Part shown: positions 23,441-33,662 of the stretch, one piece after another
Layout: each line of letters opens with the position of its first letter
How positions within the stretch are numbered: position 1 is the first letter of the stretch
From: Tubulanus polymorphus
Taxonomy: Eukaryota; Nemertea; Palaeonemertea; Tubulaniformes; Tubulanidae
NCBI RefSeq assembly: GCF_964204645.1
Contig: NC_134030.1
Coordinates: 13,103,447 to 13,167,446, forward strand
DNA length: 64,000 bases
Direction of reading: 5' to 3'
Position numbers and translations under genes: made by a program
The notes under the pieces: model-generated
Told to the model about the DNA's origin: nothing
The model's database searches: none
The model's input: the letters and a program-made list of their open reading frames with translations, nothing else

Positions 23441-23599
23441 AATTATATGTTCAATTTCCTGTGAAATGTCAATCAATTTTTTTATTTCATGTTGGTTTTT
23501 TGATCGTTTTACTTAAATATTCAGTGATGCTATGGAGTTTCTTCTGTCTGTCCGTCGTTTATCAAACAAAGACAAATTACCAAATCAAAGTGGGCACTA

Positions 23600-23665
23600 A
23601 CAGTGATGACTTCGTACTCTGAAAGCGTCATTTTCCCATTACTACTGAATATGATAGAAATCTGT
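23600..23665. repeat. Scrap resembling Polinton inner inverted repeat
   Basis: CGTACTCTGAAAGCGTCATTTTCCCATTACTACT resembles the segment at 7170-7221 and, less closely, 52885-52927. It lies just beyond the TTTACTAACACTTT array and supports a Polinton origin for 22.8-23.7 kb. Confidence 0.45.
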
Positions 23666-23962
23666 TCAGAATGACGTTTAATTGGAGTTGCGTCTGTATA
23701 TTTTGATTGGTTACACTGCCAAGTATTTATATATATTTGTCTATCATATTGAACTCAAATATTTGTCGTACGTTCAAGCTACTTGCTTGTTAACATCTCA
23801 TGTGACTTGAAGAGATAATACATGTCCTTTCATTTCAAAGAGCAAATAGTCTCATGGGTATAAATAGTACAATTCTCACTCATTAATTGGTTATTCACAC
23901 ATCCCTTTTCATGAATTACGTCGCTACAGTCTTTGTTTTGTAGAATATAATAGACTGAATAA

Positions 23963-24197
<235 letters not shown>

Positions 24198-25053
24198 TGA
24201 AATAGCTCGCTAATATACAGTGGTGCACGATCTGTAAGGGCCTTAAAAGTCAACATGAGAACTTTGAAGTCAATCCTGGCTTTAACCGGCAACTAGTGTA
24301 ATTCGCGCAGTACAGGAGTGATATGAGAATGTTTCGGTAAACGAACGACGAGTCGCGCAGCACAGTTTTGAAGACTCTGCATGGCATTGTTTGAAATACC
24401 TGCAAGCAGACTGTTACAATAGTCAAGTCGAGATAGCACTAGAGCCTGGGTGAGGGATTTCGCAGCATCAAACGTAAGGCTTTTACGAACTAATCCAATA
24501 TTTCTGATATGAAAATAGCCACTTCTTAGAATTGATCTAACGAACGTTACCATCGATAGTTCAGAATCAAACATGACGCCCAGATTTCGGATGGGAGAAA
24601 TTTGCACGTCGACTCCAGCTACAGATAATGATTGAAGATCGAAGGACTTAAGACGGTGTTTGGTGCCCAATAGAAACACTTCGGTTTTGGAAGCATTGGC
24701 TTTAAGAAAAATTGCCGTGTACCAATCGTAGATCGCAAGGAGACAATGTTCAACGTTGTGAATCTGAGCGTTTAGAACAGATTTGTCCTGGATAGATTTG
24801 AGTAGTTTGAAGACCTGATATTCGGCAAAGCAATGTCTGTCTAGTCCGTCCGTCTATCTTAACTCTGAATGACCTATTGGTCAGATATGATTTAAACCAT
24901 TCAAGTGCGGTGCCACTGATGCCCAGGTACTGCCTGGTACGGGATAGCAAAATACCGTGGTCGACCGTGTCAAAGGCAGCACGTAAATCTAACAAAACGA
25001 GAATAACTACACCATTGCTATCATCAATAAAACCACGAATATCGTTCTGCACT
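24198..25053 (-). pseudogene. CR1/L2-like LINE, RT half, catalytic core deleted
   Basis: The minus-strand frames start at RVQNDI, followed by [17 protein letters not shown] (RT motif with the first catalytic Asp) and WFKSYLTNR. The sequence then jumps, near 24760-24830, to LKANASKTEVFLLG and the C-terminal LGVMFDSELSM, LDYCNSLLAGI and LQNCAARLVVRLP blocks. The expected GVPQGSVLGP and YADD stretch is missing, an internal deletion of roughly 80 codons. A stop at 24293 and the GAC tract end it. The strand and order match the endonuclease half at 53382-54936, so both probably belong to one element split by the Polinton. Confidence 0.85.
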
Positions 25054-25159
25054 CTCAATGAAGCTAGTTGTCGAATAAACACTATAATCCGTGTATACTG
25101 TAGATAAATGAAGAAATCCCACACTTCGAATTTTAAAATTATACGATCAAATTTATTAT

Positions 25160-25209
25160 AATGAAACCACAACGTTTCGGCTGTTGACTAACAGCCATGA
25201 TCAGGTGGA
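25160..25209 (-). ncRNA. Hammerhead-ribozyme-like motif of the PLE
   Basis: On the minus strand, CCAC and CTGATCA are followed by a perfect 7-bp stem (GGCTGTT/AACAGCC) and GAAA, then CGTTGTGG, which can pair with the leading CCAC. This is the hammerhead core layout (CUGAUGA, stem II, GAAA) with one change (GAUCA for GAUGA). Penelope-like elements are known to carry such ribozymes in their terminal repeats. The core substitution suggests reduced or no activity. Confidence 0.6.
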
Positions 25210-25543
25210 ATGACCAGAAAAACAAGTAACAAAGCATATAATCTCACAGGATCTAAAATAGAAGCAGTGTGTCAAAACTAAAGATAAACAGACCAGGCAA
25301 TAAAACATCAAGGGGTACCGTAGAAACCACAGCAATTCTAAACAGTTCAGTAAAAACAAATTATGTAACTAAGTGAAGTGGACTGAAGAGGGTGGCGATA
25401 AAAGAGTGACACATCGTGACATTAACCCAAATCTAATAAAGAGTTGATGTGTCTGGATAATAATTGGTTATGTGGAGAAAAACCAGTATTTAAATTAGTA
25501 GATAAATTGGATTTCGAAAGTTTACATATTAGGGCTGATTCCA

Positions 25544-26235
25544 CTATGTGTCTCTTATGAATATCTTTACAAGGATATTAATAAGTTTCGAATTCTGAAA
25601 GTCAAATTGGTGATTGGTTGTAAAGACATGATTTGCTATTCCACTCTCAGGCTTTTGGTTGCGGATATATATTTTGTGTTCTTTAATACGCTGACTAAGA
25701 TTACGTCGCGTTTCGCCGATGTACATCATATTACAGTCTTTACATGGTATCCTATAGACCCCGGACTCAATTAGCTCACTGTTGGGTTTATTTTTGGTTA
25801 AAACATTAGTGAGTTTGTTATTATACTGAAAGGCTAATCTAGTGTTGATGGTGCTTAATGTGGATTTAAAGCGTTCCAAAGTAGGTAAATACGGGATTAT
25901 AATATTCTTTTGAGCTCTACGTTTTGTGGTCAGGTTATTACGTCCAGAGTGAGAAATTCGGGCTTCGAAATAAGCTTTGTTCAAAATTTTGTCTGGATAG
26001 GCTAGTTTCTTGAGAGCAGTTCTTATATGTTTGATTTCTTTATCTAAAAACATTTGATCACAAATACGTAGAGCTCGAAGAAATAATCCTTGGGCTATTC
26101 AAATTTTGATGTTCAAAGGAGTAAATGAGAAAAAAATGAAGATAAGCTTCAGCATTAGTCGGTTTCCTATATACAGAGAATTTCAAATTTGTTTTGAAAT
26201 TATGAATGAGTACATCGAGAAACGGGATGCAGGGA
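25544..26235 (-). pseudogene. PLE reverse transcriptase tail and GIY-YIG endonuclease
   Basis: The frame upstream of 26053 holds the end of the RT (FLDVLIHNF, SVYRKPTNAEAYLHF). The frame 26053-25544 holds FLDKEIKHI, the linker, and then the endonuclease with YRIPCKDCNMMYIGETRRNL, RIKEHK and a NHVFTTNH histidine block, typical of GIY-YIG (here GVYRI...MYIGET). A frameshift or stop lies near 26053-26100. The RT palm is missing through 5' truncation. Most of the endonuclease frame is intact, so it may be a fairly recent copy. Confidence 0.9.
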
Positions 26236-26298
26236 TAAATTTGATCGTATAATTTTAAAATTCGAAGTGTGGGATTTCTTCATTTAGCTCAATGAAAC

Positions 26299-26318
26299 TG
26301 TCTCAGTGCTTGTACGCG
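26299..26318 (-). pseudogene. LINE sliver between PLE and Polinton
   Basis: With the adjoining target-duplication copy, this short piece encodes TSTETVSL, the conserved block immediately upstream of RVQNDI in the LINE. It shows that the LINE continues across the PLE and is cut by the Polinton end at 26319. Confidence 0.7.
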
Positions 26319-26470
26319 AGTAATAGGGAATAAGTTGTTTCATACCAAAGGTCGAAGGGTCGAGCTCATAAAAAATAAAAAATAAATTCTCGCACACTCG
26401 AATTTATTTTTTATTTTTTACTCACTCGCCCCTTCAACCTTTGATATGAAACAACTTATTCCCTATAACT
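26319..26470. repeat. Left palindromic cap of the Polinton
   Basis: 152 bp bounded by AGTAATAGGGAATAAG and its inverse CTTATTCCCTATAACT. The arms of about 70 bp match at nearly 90% by eye (TTGTTTCATA, AAAGGTCGAAGGG, AAAAAATAAAAAATAAATT) around the centre CTCGCACACTC. The conventional inverted repeat begins where the cap ends. Confidence 0.9.
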
Positions 26471-26592
26471 CTTAAAATATTCATACATATGAATAAAATA
26501 TAAATGAATAACATATATAAGTAATTAGAAAAGTAGGCTTTCAAGCCAGAGTACGAGAGTACGAGCTCTTATAGAATAGATATATAGATATA
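26462..26592. repeat. Left inner inverted repeat of the Polinton
   Basis: This matches 52858-52990 in inverse orientation almost perfectly: CTTAAAATATTCATA, AATAACATATATAAG, CTTTCAAGCCAGAGTACGAG and TATAGAATAGATATATAG. A short direct repeat, GAGTACGAGAGTACGAG, lies within it. Beyond it the two ends diverge into different genes. Confidence 0.93.
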
Positions 26593-26599
26593 TGAATAG

Positions 26600-27205
26600 T
26601 TATTTTATAAATTTATATTCATATGGAAATTGTAGTCTCAGTAATAATTTTGAACCTTTATTATTCTTTAATTTATTCATATATTCATCATGTAATTTAG
26701 TAGGTATAATTTGATTTTCTTCCAATGATTGTTGCATAGATTTTTTATCTTTGTTATAAAATAAAACTAGAAATCTTATGTTCTCCCTAAAGTCTTTAAC
26801 AATTGAATTATATTTTTGATTTAAAACCCATGTTTTAAATGTCTCCCAGAGAAAGCTAGGTAACATAACTCACTTTCTCTAACTTTTGAATCATGTAAAT
26901 TTGCGCAATCATCTATAATGAATAATGTATTTGATCCTTTATAAGTATCAATTGCTATTTTTATACAATAATCTAAATTTTCTTTTACTGTTTTAGGATC
27001 TAATATAATAAACGTTTTTTATCTTAACTATGTCTCTATTATATGTTTTATTCATTTCATAAGTAGGACAGAATAATATCATATTATCAAAATGATTCTT
27101 ATGAATAGTTTCTAACAAATCTAATATGAAATGTGCTTTACCACAGTTTGTTACCCCAGTTATTAACATATTATGCGGTTCAAATATAAATAAATCTTTA
27201 TTCAT
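26600..27205 (-). pseudogene. Polinton packaging ATPase (FtsK/HerA, A32-like)
   Basis: It would drive genome packaging into capsids. From the start at 27205 (AATAAATG context), residues 10-25 hold a Walker A region reading TGVTNCGKAHF, where family members have GKT or GKS, so the nucleotide-binding Thr/Ser is lost. A frameshift near 27000 follows, and in the next frame there is the Walker B-type TLFIIDDCAN (about 26905-26930) and LAFSGRH. A second frameshift near 26860 leads to WVLNQKYNSIVKDFREN and the end at 26600. At about 200 codons the length fits the family. Two frameshifts and the damaged Walker A make it dead. Confidence 0.9.
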
Positions 27206-27261
27206 TTATTCTTTTAATTTTACTAGATAAAATCCATTCATTAAATTTATCATCGTATCCT

Positions 27262-28104
27262 TTATATTTCACCAAAGAATACTTTTTTCCTTGTTTTTTC
27301 AACTTTGTTCAATGTTTTTCTATATTTAGATATTCTAACGTGTTGTCCAATTTTAAATTTAGGTTCTCCAAAATCATGTGTAACAAATGCTCCATATAAA
27401 TTATTCCAAACTATTTCCGAATTATCTTCTTTTCTAGCTTGTATAGGTTTAATACCAATACTTGAATGTTTAGAATTATTATAACCTTTCACTAAATCAT
27501 CTAATACATCGATATATTTATATGTTTCATTAGCAGTAAAATATTTCCACATTCTAGTTTTCAATGTTTTATTAAATATTTCTATAATAGATGCTTTTTT
27601 ATCTAAGTGTGTTGAAAAATAATCTACATCGTTATCAGATAATAGTTTTTTAAAATGTTTGTTATAAAATTCCTTACCTTCATCAAATTGTATCTTATCT
27701 GGAATAGCTTCTTTAAATATTGATTGAAAAGCATTTGTCACTTCTATACCAGTTTTATTTTTGATTGGAATTGACCATGCTTATCTACTGAATATGTCTA
27801 TAACATTCAGTATCCAGAAATATCATTTGTTGTATTCTTCTAAGTTCTTCATGTCAATTAAATCTGCTTGCCATTGTTGATCGATATATGAAACCATAAC
27901 TTTTCTTGTTAAATAAGTTTTATCCATTTTCTTGTGGATTTGATATGTTGGTTGATTTTGTAACCATAATCTTAATTCACTATATTTTATATTACCATTT
28001 TCTTTATCAGATTTAATTTTATCCCATAATTCTGAAACGTTAGAATATGATACTTCACTCTCTGGGTTATAATATAACTCTCTTAAATATTGTTCTTTTT
28101 TCAT
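27262..28104 (-). pseudogene. Polinton retroviral-type integrase (RVE)
   Basis: A DDE integrase that would insert the element. The start at 28104 opens an N-terminal region (MKKEQYLRELYYNPE, LRLWLQNQPTYQIHKK). Then comes the catalytic core with first Asp in WQADLIDM, second Asp in IQFDEGKEFY and the Glu in IEIFNKTLKTRMWKYF. The C-terminal part has KPIQAR and a GQHVRISKY block like an SH3-type domain. The frame breaks after LEEYNK (about 27823) with a further stop near 27783, and ends at 27262. The three catalytic acids are still visible, but no single frame encodes the protein. Confidence 0.93.
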
Positions 28105-28158
28105 CTTATTTTAATCCATTAATAATAATTTAGATTTAGTTTCAATGACTTTATGATT

Positions 28159-28481
28159 TCACTTATTTTCTGGTATAATAGGTTTATTATCATTGGAATC
28201 ATTATTGTTATAATCAGATTTATACTTATATTTATATATTACACCGGATAATATAATAATTGTGATTAACCCAATTGTAATATATAAGTAATTATTTCTT
28301 CCACTATTAGAAGAATCAGATGGATTATTATTTGAATCAATATCAGATAATTTCTGTGATTCATTTATATCAGTTAATTTCTTTTTCTTAGCTTTTTTAA
28401 TTCTGCAGATCTTTTACCTAATTCTCTTGCCCATTTAATTTCTTTTTCAAATCTAGCCTTTTTCTTAACGCCATCACTCAT
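28159..28481 (-). pseudogene. Small Polinton membrane protein
   Basis: Start 28481 (AATAAATG) overlaps the end of the upstream gene by 8 bp. The basic N-terminus (KKKARFEKEIKWARELGKR) is followed by a frameshift near 28395, an Asn/Ser/Asp-rich linker, one hydrophobic span (YLYITIGLITIIILSGVIY, near 28235-28295) and a short polar tail ending at TGA 28159-28161. About 107 codons. It is probably a single-pass virion or assembly membrane protein, by inference from position and hydrophobicity only. Confidence 0.6.
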
Positions 28482-29082
28482 TTATTTTAGTTAATTTTTG
28501 TTCTGATTCATTTTCTGTTTCGCCGTTTGGTTGTGGTACATCTGTTTCGTTCTTACCTGATTTATATTCCATAGGCTTGATATTCGAAAATGTTATGACA
28601 CTAGTAGAAATTAATGTCATAACCGATCCTAATTGGAATAAAGCATATCCAACCCATTTTTGTAATTCAGTCATAACTAAGTAGTCATTTTTCAAATCAG
28701 TATATAATTTATTTTCATCATCAATTGGTATTAACTGGTTACATAACTTAGAGTAACATTTTATAATGCTATCTGAAATAGAATCATTTATTCTGGCTAA
28801 TCTAGCTTCTTCATAAATCTTAAAATATTTTACTACTTTATCTGGTTTCATAGAGTCTAGTTCTTGAAAAGCAATAGTCTTAGTTAAAAATTGTTCACAC
28901 TTCCCGCTAGCAATTAGTAATTCAAGATGGTGCTTACAATATAAGTAGTATTCATAATCTATATTGTTATTAACTTGAATATTATTTTCAATTTTGGTTG
29001 GAATATCCTTATTATCACTAATACCTAAATCACCTAATGTTTTTTCAATATCAATACTATTCTTATTAGATTTCTTTGACAT
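28474..29082 (-). CDS. Polinton conserved protein with C-terminal hydrophobic span
   Basis: An intact frame of 202 residues starting at 29082 in TATAAATG context. It has a polar N-terminus, then a helical core (YCKHHLELLIASGKCEQFL, KVVKYFKIYEEARLARIND, LCNQLIPIDDENKLYTDLKN), a hydrophobic segment at about residues 140-165 (LFQLGSVMTLISTSVITF), and an acidic tail. Similar proteins (a K-YY-IYE...LA...D block followed by a LxPID block) accompany Polintons in other animals as far as I recall, with no known function. It is one of the few larger unbroken genes of this element. Confidence 0.65.
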   Translation of the reverse strand: MSKKSNKNSIDIEKTLGDLGISDNKDIPTKIENNIQVNNNIDYEYYLYCKHHLELLIASGKCEQFLTKTIAFQELDSMKPDKVVKYFKIYEEARLARINDSISDSIIKCYSKLCNQLIPIDDENKLYTDLKNDYLVMTELQKWVGYALFQLGSVMTLISTSVITFSNIKPMEYKSGKNETDVPQPNGETENESEQKLTKINE

Positions 29083-29300
29083 TTATATTAGAGAAATTTA
29101 ATAATAAAAATATTATAAGTATTATAAAATGATACTAAATAGTTAAAGTTAAAGAATTCTAGTATTGACTACTGATACTAGCTATTTGAATTTAAAGAAT
29201 TTCTATTTGAATCTATTCAAAATATAAAGTATTCTCTTTTTGAAAAGAAAATATTAAAAATATAATAGAATTCACTGGTTAGTTGAAGTTATGTTTTTTA
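29083..29300. other. AT-rich Polinton spacer, no gene
   Basis: Upstream of the 29082 start, composed almost wholly of A/T runs without an open frame. It probably marks the Polinton side of the insertion that brought in the BEL block. Confidence 0.5.
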
Positions 29301-30083
29301 ATATTTTTTATTAAAATTAGGATTTAGATTATCTCACTACTATTGTTTATCTATTAGGAGCAGTAATTATAACTGTCCAGATAAGTCATTTCCGATTCTC
29401 GATAATAAATCCTCAAACTAAAAACAAATTCAAAGAAACGACTGGTGGAAATACTATTTCATAAACACACATATATTTTATTCTACAATCATTATCGATT
29501 TCCACATTCCTCACCGGGCGTCTGAGGCCCGGCAAGTTATGCGTGGAATGCAGGAATCAATAAAGTACAATACAACATCTGTCACTGTGTGTCATTAACA
29601 ACAGCTTAATGACGCAATTGAAATTCCGACAAACGTAATGCATTGAAAGCCTATACAGTATGGCTAAACTGCTACAGTCTCATGAGTTGAAAAATCCGTA
29701 ATTTCTGATTCCACATCCATCCATCTTCACTTTCTTGATTCAATGGTCTTCATTTTGTTATCTAAAAGATAAATATCTAACGTAGAATAAAACTAACTTG
29801 AAGTTGTAGTTGTAAAATATTAATTACAGCACTTAAACATGGTCATTTGTGGCGCATCTTACCAGGGTAAGTTTTACATGTTAACGTTTCCCGGCGCTTA
29901 ATCACAACAAAAACAGTACTTATATTTATAACTGTAAACTCCTAAAATTGTGTTTATAGAGAGAATATCCTATGCGTTCCTATGCGTATGTGCTGCGCGC
30001 TTATATATAACTGCCAGTTATTCACTAGCTAAACACTGCCTGAGCAACAGATGTTCCTTTGTAATGTTATTGATTAATCCTTT
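29301..30083. other. Non-Polinton flank of the BEL block, no gene seen
   Basis: The composition changes to host-like. One hairpin, CCGGGCGTCTGAGGCCCGG, lies near 29513-29531. No coding match. It may have been carried in with the BEL sequences or be a piece of another element. Confidence 0.45.
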
Positions 30084-33000
30084 TCAACTGAAATAGCACA
30101 TTCGATCAATATTCAAATGAGATACACCCCATCTTGGTACGTGCATATTTCTGATCGCATAATTCAGATCTGAAACTATTCTTTGCCACTGTAGACCAAA
30201 TTTCTCTGGTACTGGTGTATCCCAATCATATGATTCTCTCCACAATGTTTGAATTAATATTTTCCCCCTAATAGAAATTGGTAATATAAGACCAAACGGA
30301 TCATAAATCTTGGCTAAATTTTGAACAATAGTCCGTTTCGTAGTACCAGAGAATTCGTCTAATATAACCTTTCCTTTGAAGGTGATAATATCTTGCTCAA
30401 TACTCCAATTCAATCCTAAGCTATTCACATGATTTGAATATTCCAATACTTTCTCAGATTCTGCCAATGAACGTACCTCTTCACTGTTTGAAGACCAGGA
30501 CCTTAAATTCATTCCTGCTAGAGAAAAGATCTCTCTCGAAGACTTAAGATAATCTAAGCTATTCTCCTCGGAATTGCATGATGTCAATATGTTATCTACG
30601 TAAATGTTTCGTAGAATATCGGAACTCGTTCGACAATTTTCAGTTACTACCTGATTCCGTAAATGATGTAAAATTGTGCAATTCAAAATAAATGGAGAAC
30701 AGGTAGCACCAAATAATACTCGTTTGAAACGATAAGTTACTAGTTCAGAATCTGGATTTCCTGGCTCTCTAAACCAAACGAATCTAGTTACATCCCTATC
30801 TTCAGGGTCGATGCCTATTTGGAGAAAGGCTTTTTCGATGTCCGCACAAAGACCAATCTCGTTCAATCTAAATCTCAATAAGATACCTGTGAGATCGTTC
30901 TGTAGAGCTGGACCAGGTTCTAAACTATCGTTCAAACTAGGTGATCCAAAACTACAATCAAAAACAATTCGAATTGGAGTTGTATTCGATTGTCTGTACA
31001 CAGGATGATGTGCCAAATAATGTACTCGTCTCGATGATGGATGTAAATCATCCACCGGAACAATCTCAATATAATCTCGTCTCAATTGCTCATCAATAAT
31101 CGCCGAATAGATTTTAAGAATTTCCGGAGTTTTTGAAAGTTTCTTCAAAGTTGATTTAGTCCTATTTACAACAGCACAATAATTAGTTGTTAACGTATCA
31201 TGTTCAGTTTTCCAAGGTAATTTCACATTGTATCGACCGTCATTGTCTTTCCATATAAAATCACAAATGTACTTATCAACAAAACTCTCATCCGATAATT
31301 TTTCAATCCCAATTTCGTCACAATTCAAAGAAAATTCAGGGTATGACAAAACACTCATTATCGAAATTTTATCATTGGAAGTACCAGTCGGACCCGACAC
31401 CAAATAACCAACACATGATTTTATAGCTACAGGACCTTGTTTTGATCTGATTATCTCAGAACTAACAAAATCGTAATAATGATCGCTTCCAATCAAAAGC
31501 TGAACTTCAAATTTGCACTCTGAGTGAATTGGATTAGCCAAATTTAAATCTTTGAATTCAGGAATCTCAAGAAAACCACCCATGTCTAATGGACGTGTAA
31601 TCATCGGAACCACCAAAACAGATACTTCGATTAAATACGAATTCTCACACTCGATGCATATTTTTACGACATCCAAAGTTCTAACTTTCGAATTCTGTGA
31701 TCCAAATGCACCTAAATCTAGTGTTTCAGTCCTACTGGATTTCAAACCTAACTGACTCGCCATTTTGGCCGTCATAAATGATCGCTGCGAGCCATCATCG
31801 AACAATGTATTACAGGACACAATAGAACCACTATACGGGTTCTCGATATTAACAACTGCAGTCTTCAACAGAACATTTCCGAAAGAATTACACAAACTAA
31901 TATTCTGAGATACCGTTTGTGTCTCAATGTGATCATCACTTTGTATTAAAGACTCTGTTTCAAAAATCGGAACCGATGAAGACTGCGTTGTCACAGAATT
32001 TGTCATATTGCTTTTGATTCTATTTTTCTCATTGCCTATACCACGGTTTTGACCTTCCTCAACGGAAAAATTGACACCTCTAGAATTCGGAACAGAATAA
32101 GGTGTTTCCCGCGTTTGAAAACAAATACTGGTGTGATGTCGCTTTTTACACATACGACACGAATATTTAGACTTGCAGTTTCCGGCATGATGCTTATCTC
32201 CTAAACAATTAAAACACAAAGATTTGTTTCTCAGAATTTCCATCCTCTTTTTAACATCATTAACTACAGTGCACTCGTTGGATGCATGCAAACCTTCGCA
32301 AAAAACAAACTTCTTTTTAGAATTCTGAGCTCCGGTCGATAAGAATAATTGACTTACGGTGCTTGTAGGTTCAGTAATAGTACAATTACTCACATCTTTG
32401 ACATCAAGAGATACAGTGGACTCAATAATTTCTAATTCGAATCTAAAACAATCAAGAAGAGATGTTATTGACCATTCACAATTTTTGTTTGTGCGACACA
32501 TATTTCGATAGATTTCATACGGAAGCTTTCTTATAATTATTGGTACCAACATTGCGCCGTAATTATCATGAGACGTTCCAAGTGCATTCAACTGACGCAT
32601 GTGACAATTACATTCGTCGTAAAATTTACGCAGGGATGATTGTTCGTTGTTCGGTGGACTTAAATCAACAAGCGCGGAAAGGTAAGCCTGTGATATCTTG
32701 TGATTCTGTCCAAATCGCGTTTTCAACAAACTAACAGCCGCTGAATAATTGTCATTCGTCAATGGCAAACCGTCAATTCACGATCTTGCATCGCCGATTA
32801 ACAAACACTTCAAATAGCTAAATTTTTCGATTTCCGAAAACTGCGAGTTGAGATGAACCGACGTTTCGAATAAACCCCAGAACGTTGGCCACTCTTTCAA
32901 ATTTCCGTTATAATTCGGATGTTGTAACTTTGGTAGTAAAGCTGTTTTAATTTCAGTTGATCTCACTGGTGACTGTTTCTCTAGCGAAGACATTTTCCCG

Positions 33001-33308
33001 ATTTCACGGTTAAATTTGAAAATACTGCCATTCAAATTGTTCAAATAATCTTCAGCTTCCAAAATAAATTGTTCTATTTCATTATCAGACTGGATCTCGT
33101 CTAATAAATGGGCATCAATCATCTCTAACTGGCTGAATTTGCGTTTGAGATTGTTCAAATTAATACTAGCCTTTAGTAAGTCGTGTTCTCTGATAGCTGT
33201 ATCACATGCAGAGGTAAGAGCGTTCGCGACTCTTCTGTTTGCTGAACGTCCTGCTCTCGAAAGTTTTACACCAACTCCTGATTTTTCGGTAGCTGAATTC
33301 TCCGCCAT
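30084..33308 (-). pseudogene. BEL/Pao gag-protease-RT
   Basis: One continuous frame from ATG 33308 to 30084, interrupted by a single TGA at 32778-32780. In order: gag (KLSRAGRSANRR; PNYNGNLKEWPTFW, typical of the BEL gag core), two zinc knuckles (CFNCLGDKHHAGNC and CRMCKKRHHTSIC, about residues 375-410), an aspartyl protease (LFDDGSQRSF and LLIGSDHYYDF), then RT with VFDCSF, LCADIEKAFLQI and IYVDNILTS, and the post-RT block (TIVQNLAKIYDPFGLILP, LWRESYDWD). YVDN in place of YVDD is found in some BEL elements, so I do not call it a loss. The frame ends before RNase H; that part lies upstream at 36.8 kb, so the element is permuted. Confidence 0.93.
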
Positions 33309-33374
33309 TGTTCTCTGATTCTCTGGCTTCTTCTAAGAAGTTTGGTTCATCTCTTTCTCGGCTCGAGGGACCAT
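33309..33374 (-). other. BEL 5' leader with primer-binding site
   Basis: On the minus strand, TGGTCCCTCGAGCCGAG starts just inside the LTR (33357-33373). TGG is the complement of a tRNA CCA end, so this is the likely primer-binding site. The tRNA was not identified. The leader then runs 50 bp to the gag start. Confidence 0.6.
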
Positions 33375-33662
33375 TATGTCAATACCTTTTCTCCAGAAAG
33401 AAGTGACTAGCAGTACGACTCGGTGTTGACATTAATGTAGTTTATTCTCAAAAGTGACTCCCTCTACCCTTTACATATCAATATATATAGTGAAATATCA
33501 CATGATGTGTACTGAGCATGACGTACAGATGTAATGCAGTTTAATACAGTTTAATACAGTTGAACACAGTTGAATACACGTTACTGCAGAACAAGTTACT
33601 GCTCTAGTGAGCAGTATTCTATAGTTGATATAAATGTATGTATAACCATTCCAATATACTCC
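33375..33662 (-). repeat. BEL/Pao LTR (single copy)
   Basis: About 285 bp between the integrase 3' flank (purine-rich GCCGGGCGGGAG on the minus strand) and the primer-binding site. On the plus strand it begins TGTCAATACC and ends near CATTCCAATA. It contains a short tandem repeat of TTTAATACAG-type units (33540-33575). The order integrase, LTR, gag in one direction shows that this LTR is shared by two element portions. The exact ends are approximate, since no second copy is present. Confidence 0.65.

Larger units (their letters stand above)
25065..26287 (-). mobile_element. Penelope-like element, 5'-truncated
   Basis: Inserted in the LINE with an 11-bp target duplication (CTCAATGAAGC at 25054-25064, CTCAATGAAAC at 26288-26298). 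A sequence of about 54 bp (AAATGAAGAAATCCCACACT...) occurs at 25105-25158 and inverted at 26230-26284, the terminal inverted arrangement often seen in Penelope-like elements. It contains the RT tail plus a GIY-YIG endonuclease frame and a hammerhead-like motif at 25160-25209. Confidence 0.85.

Noticed and set aside
30590-30610. RT active-site loss (YVDN instead of YVDD) in the BEL element
   Set aside because: YVDN occurs in some BEL/Pao lineages, so it is not by itself evidence of inactivity.
30811-31008. Plus-strand frames opposite the BEL and Polinton genes (also 31552, 38380, 40381 and 44963)
   Set aside because: They are antisense shadows of the minus-strand coding sequences with no own domain signal.
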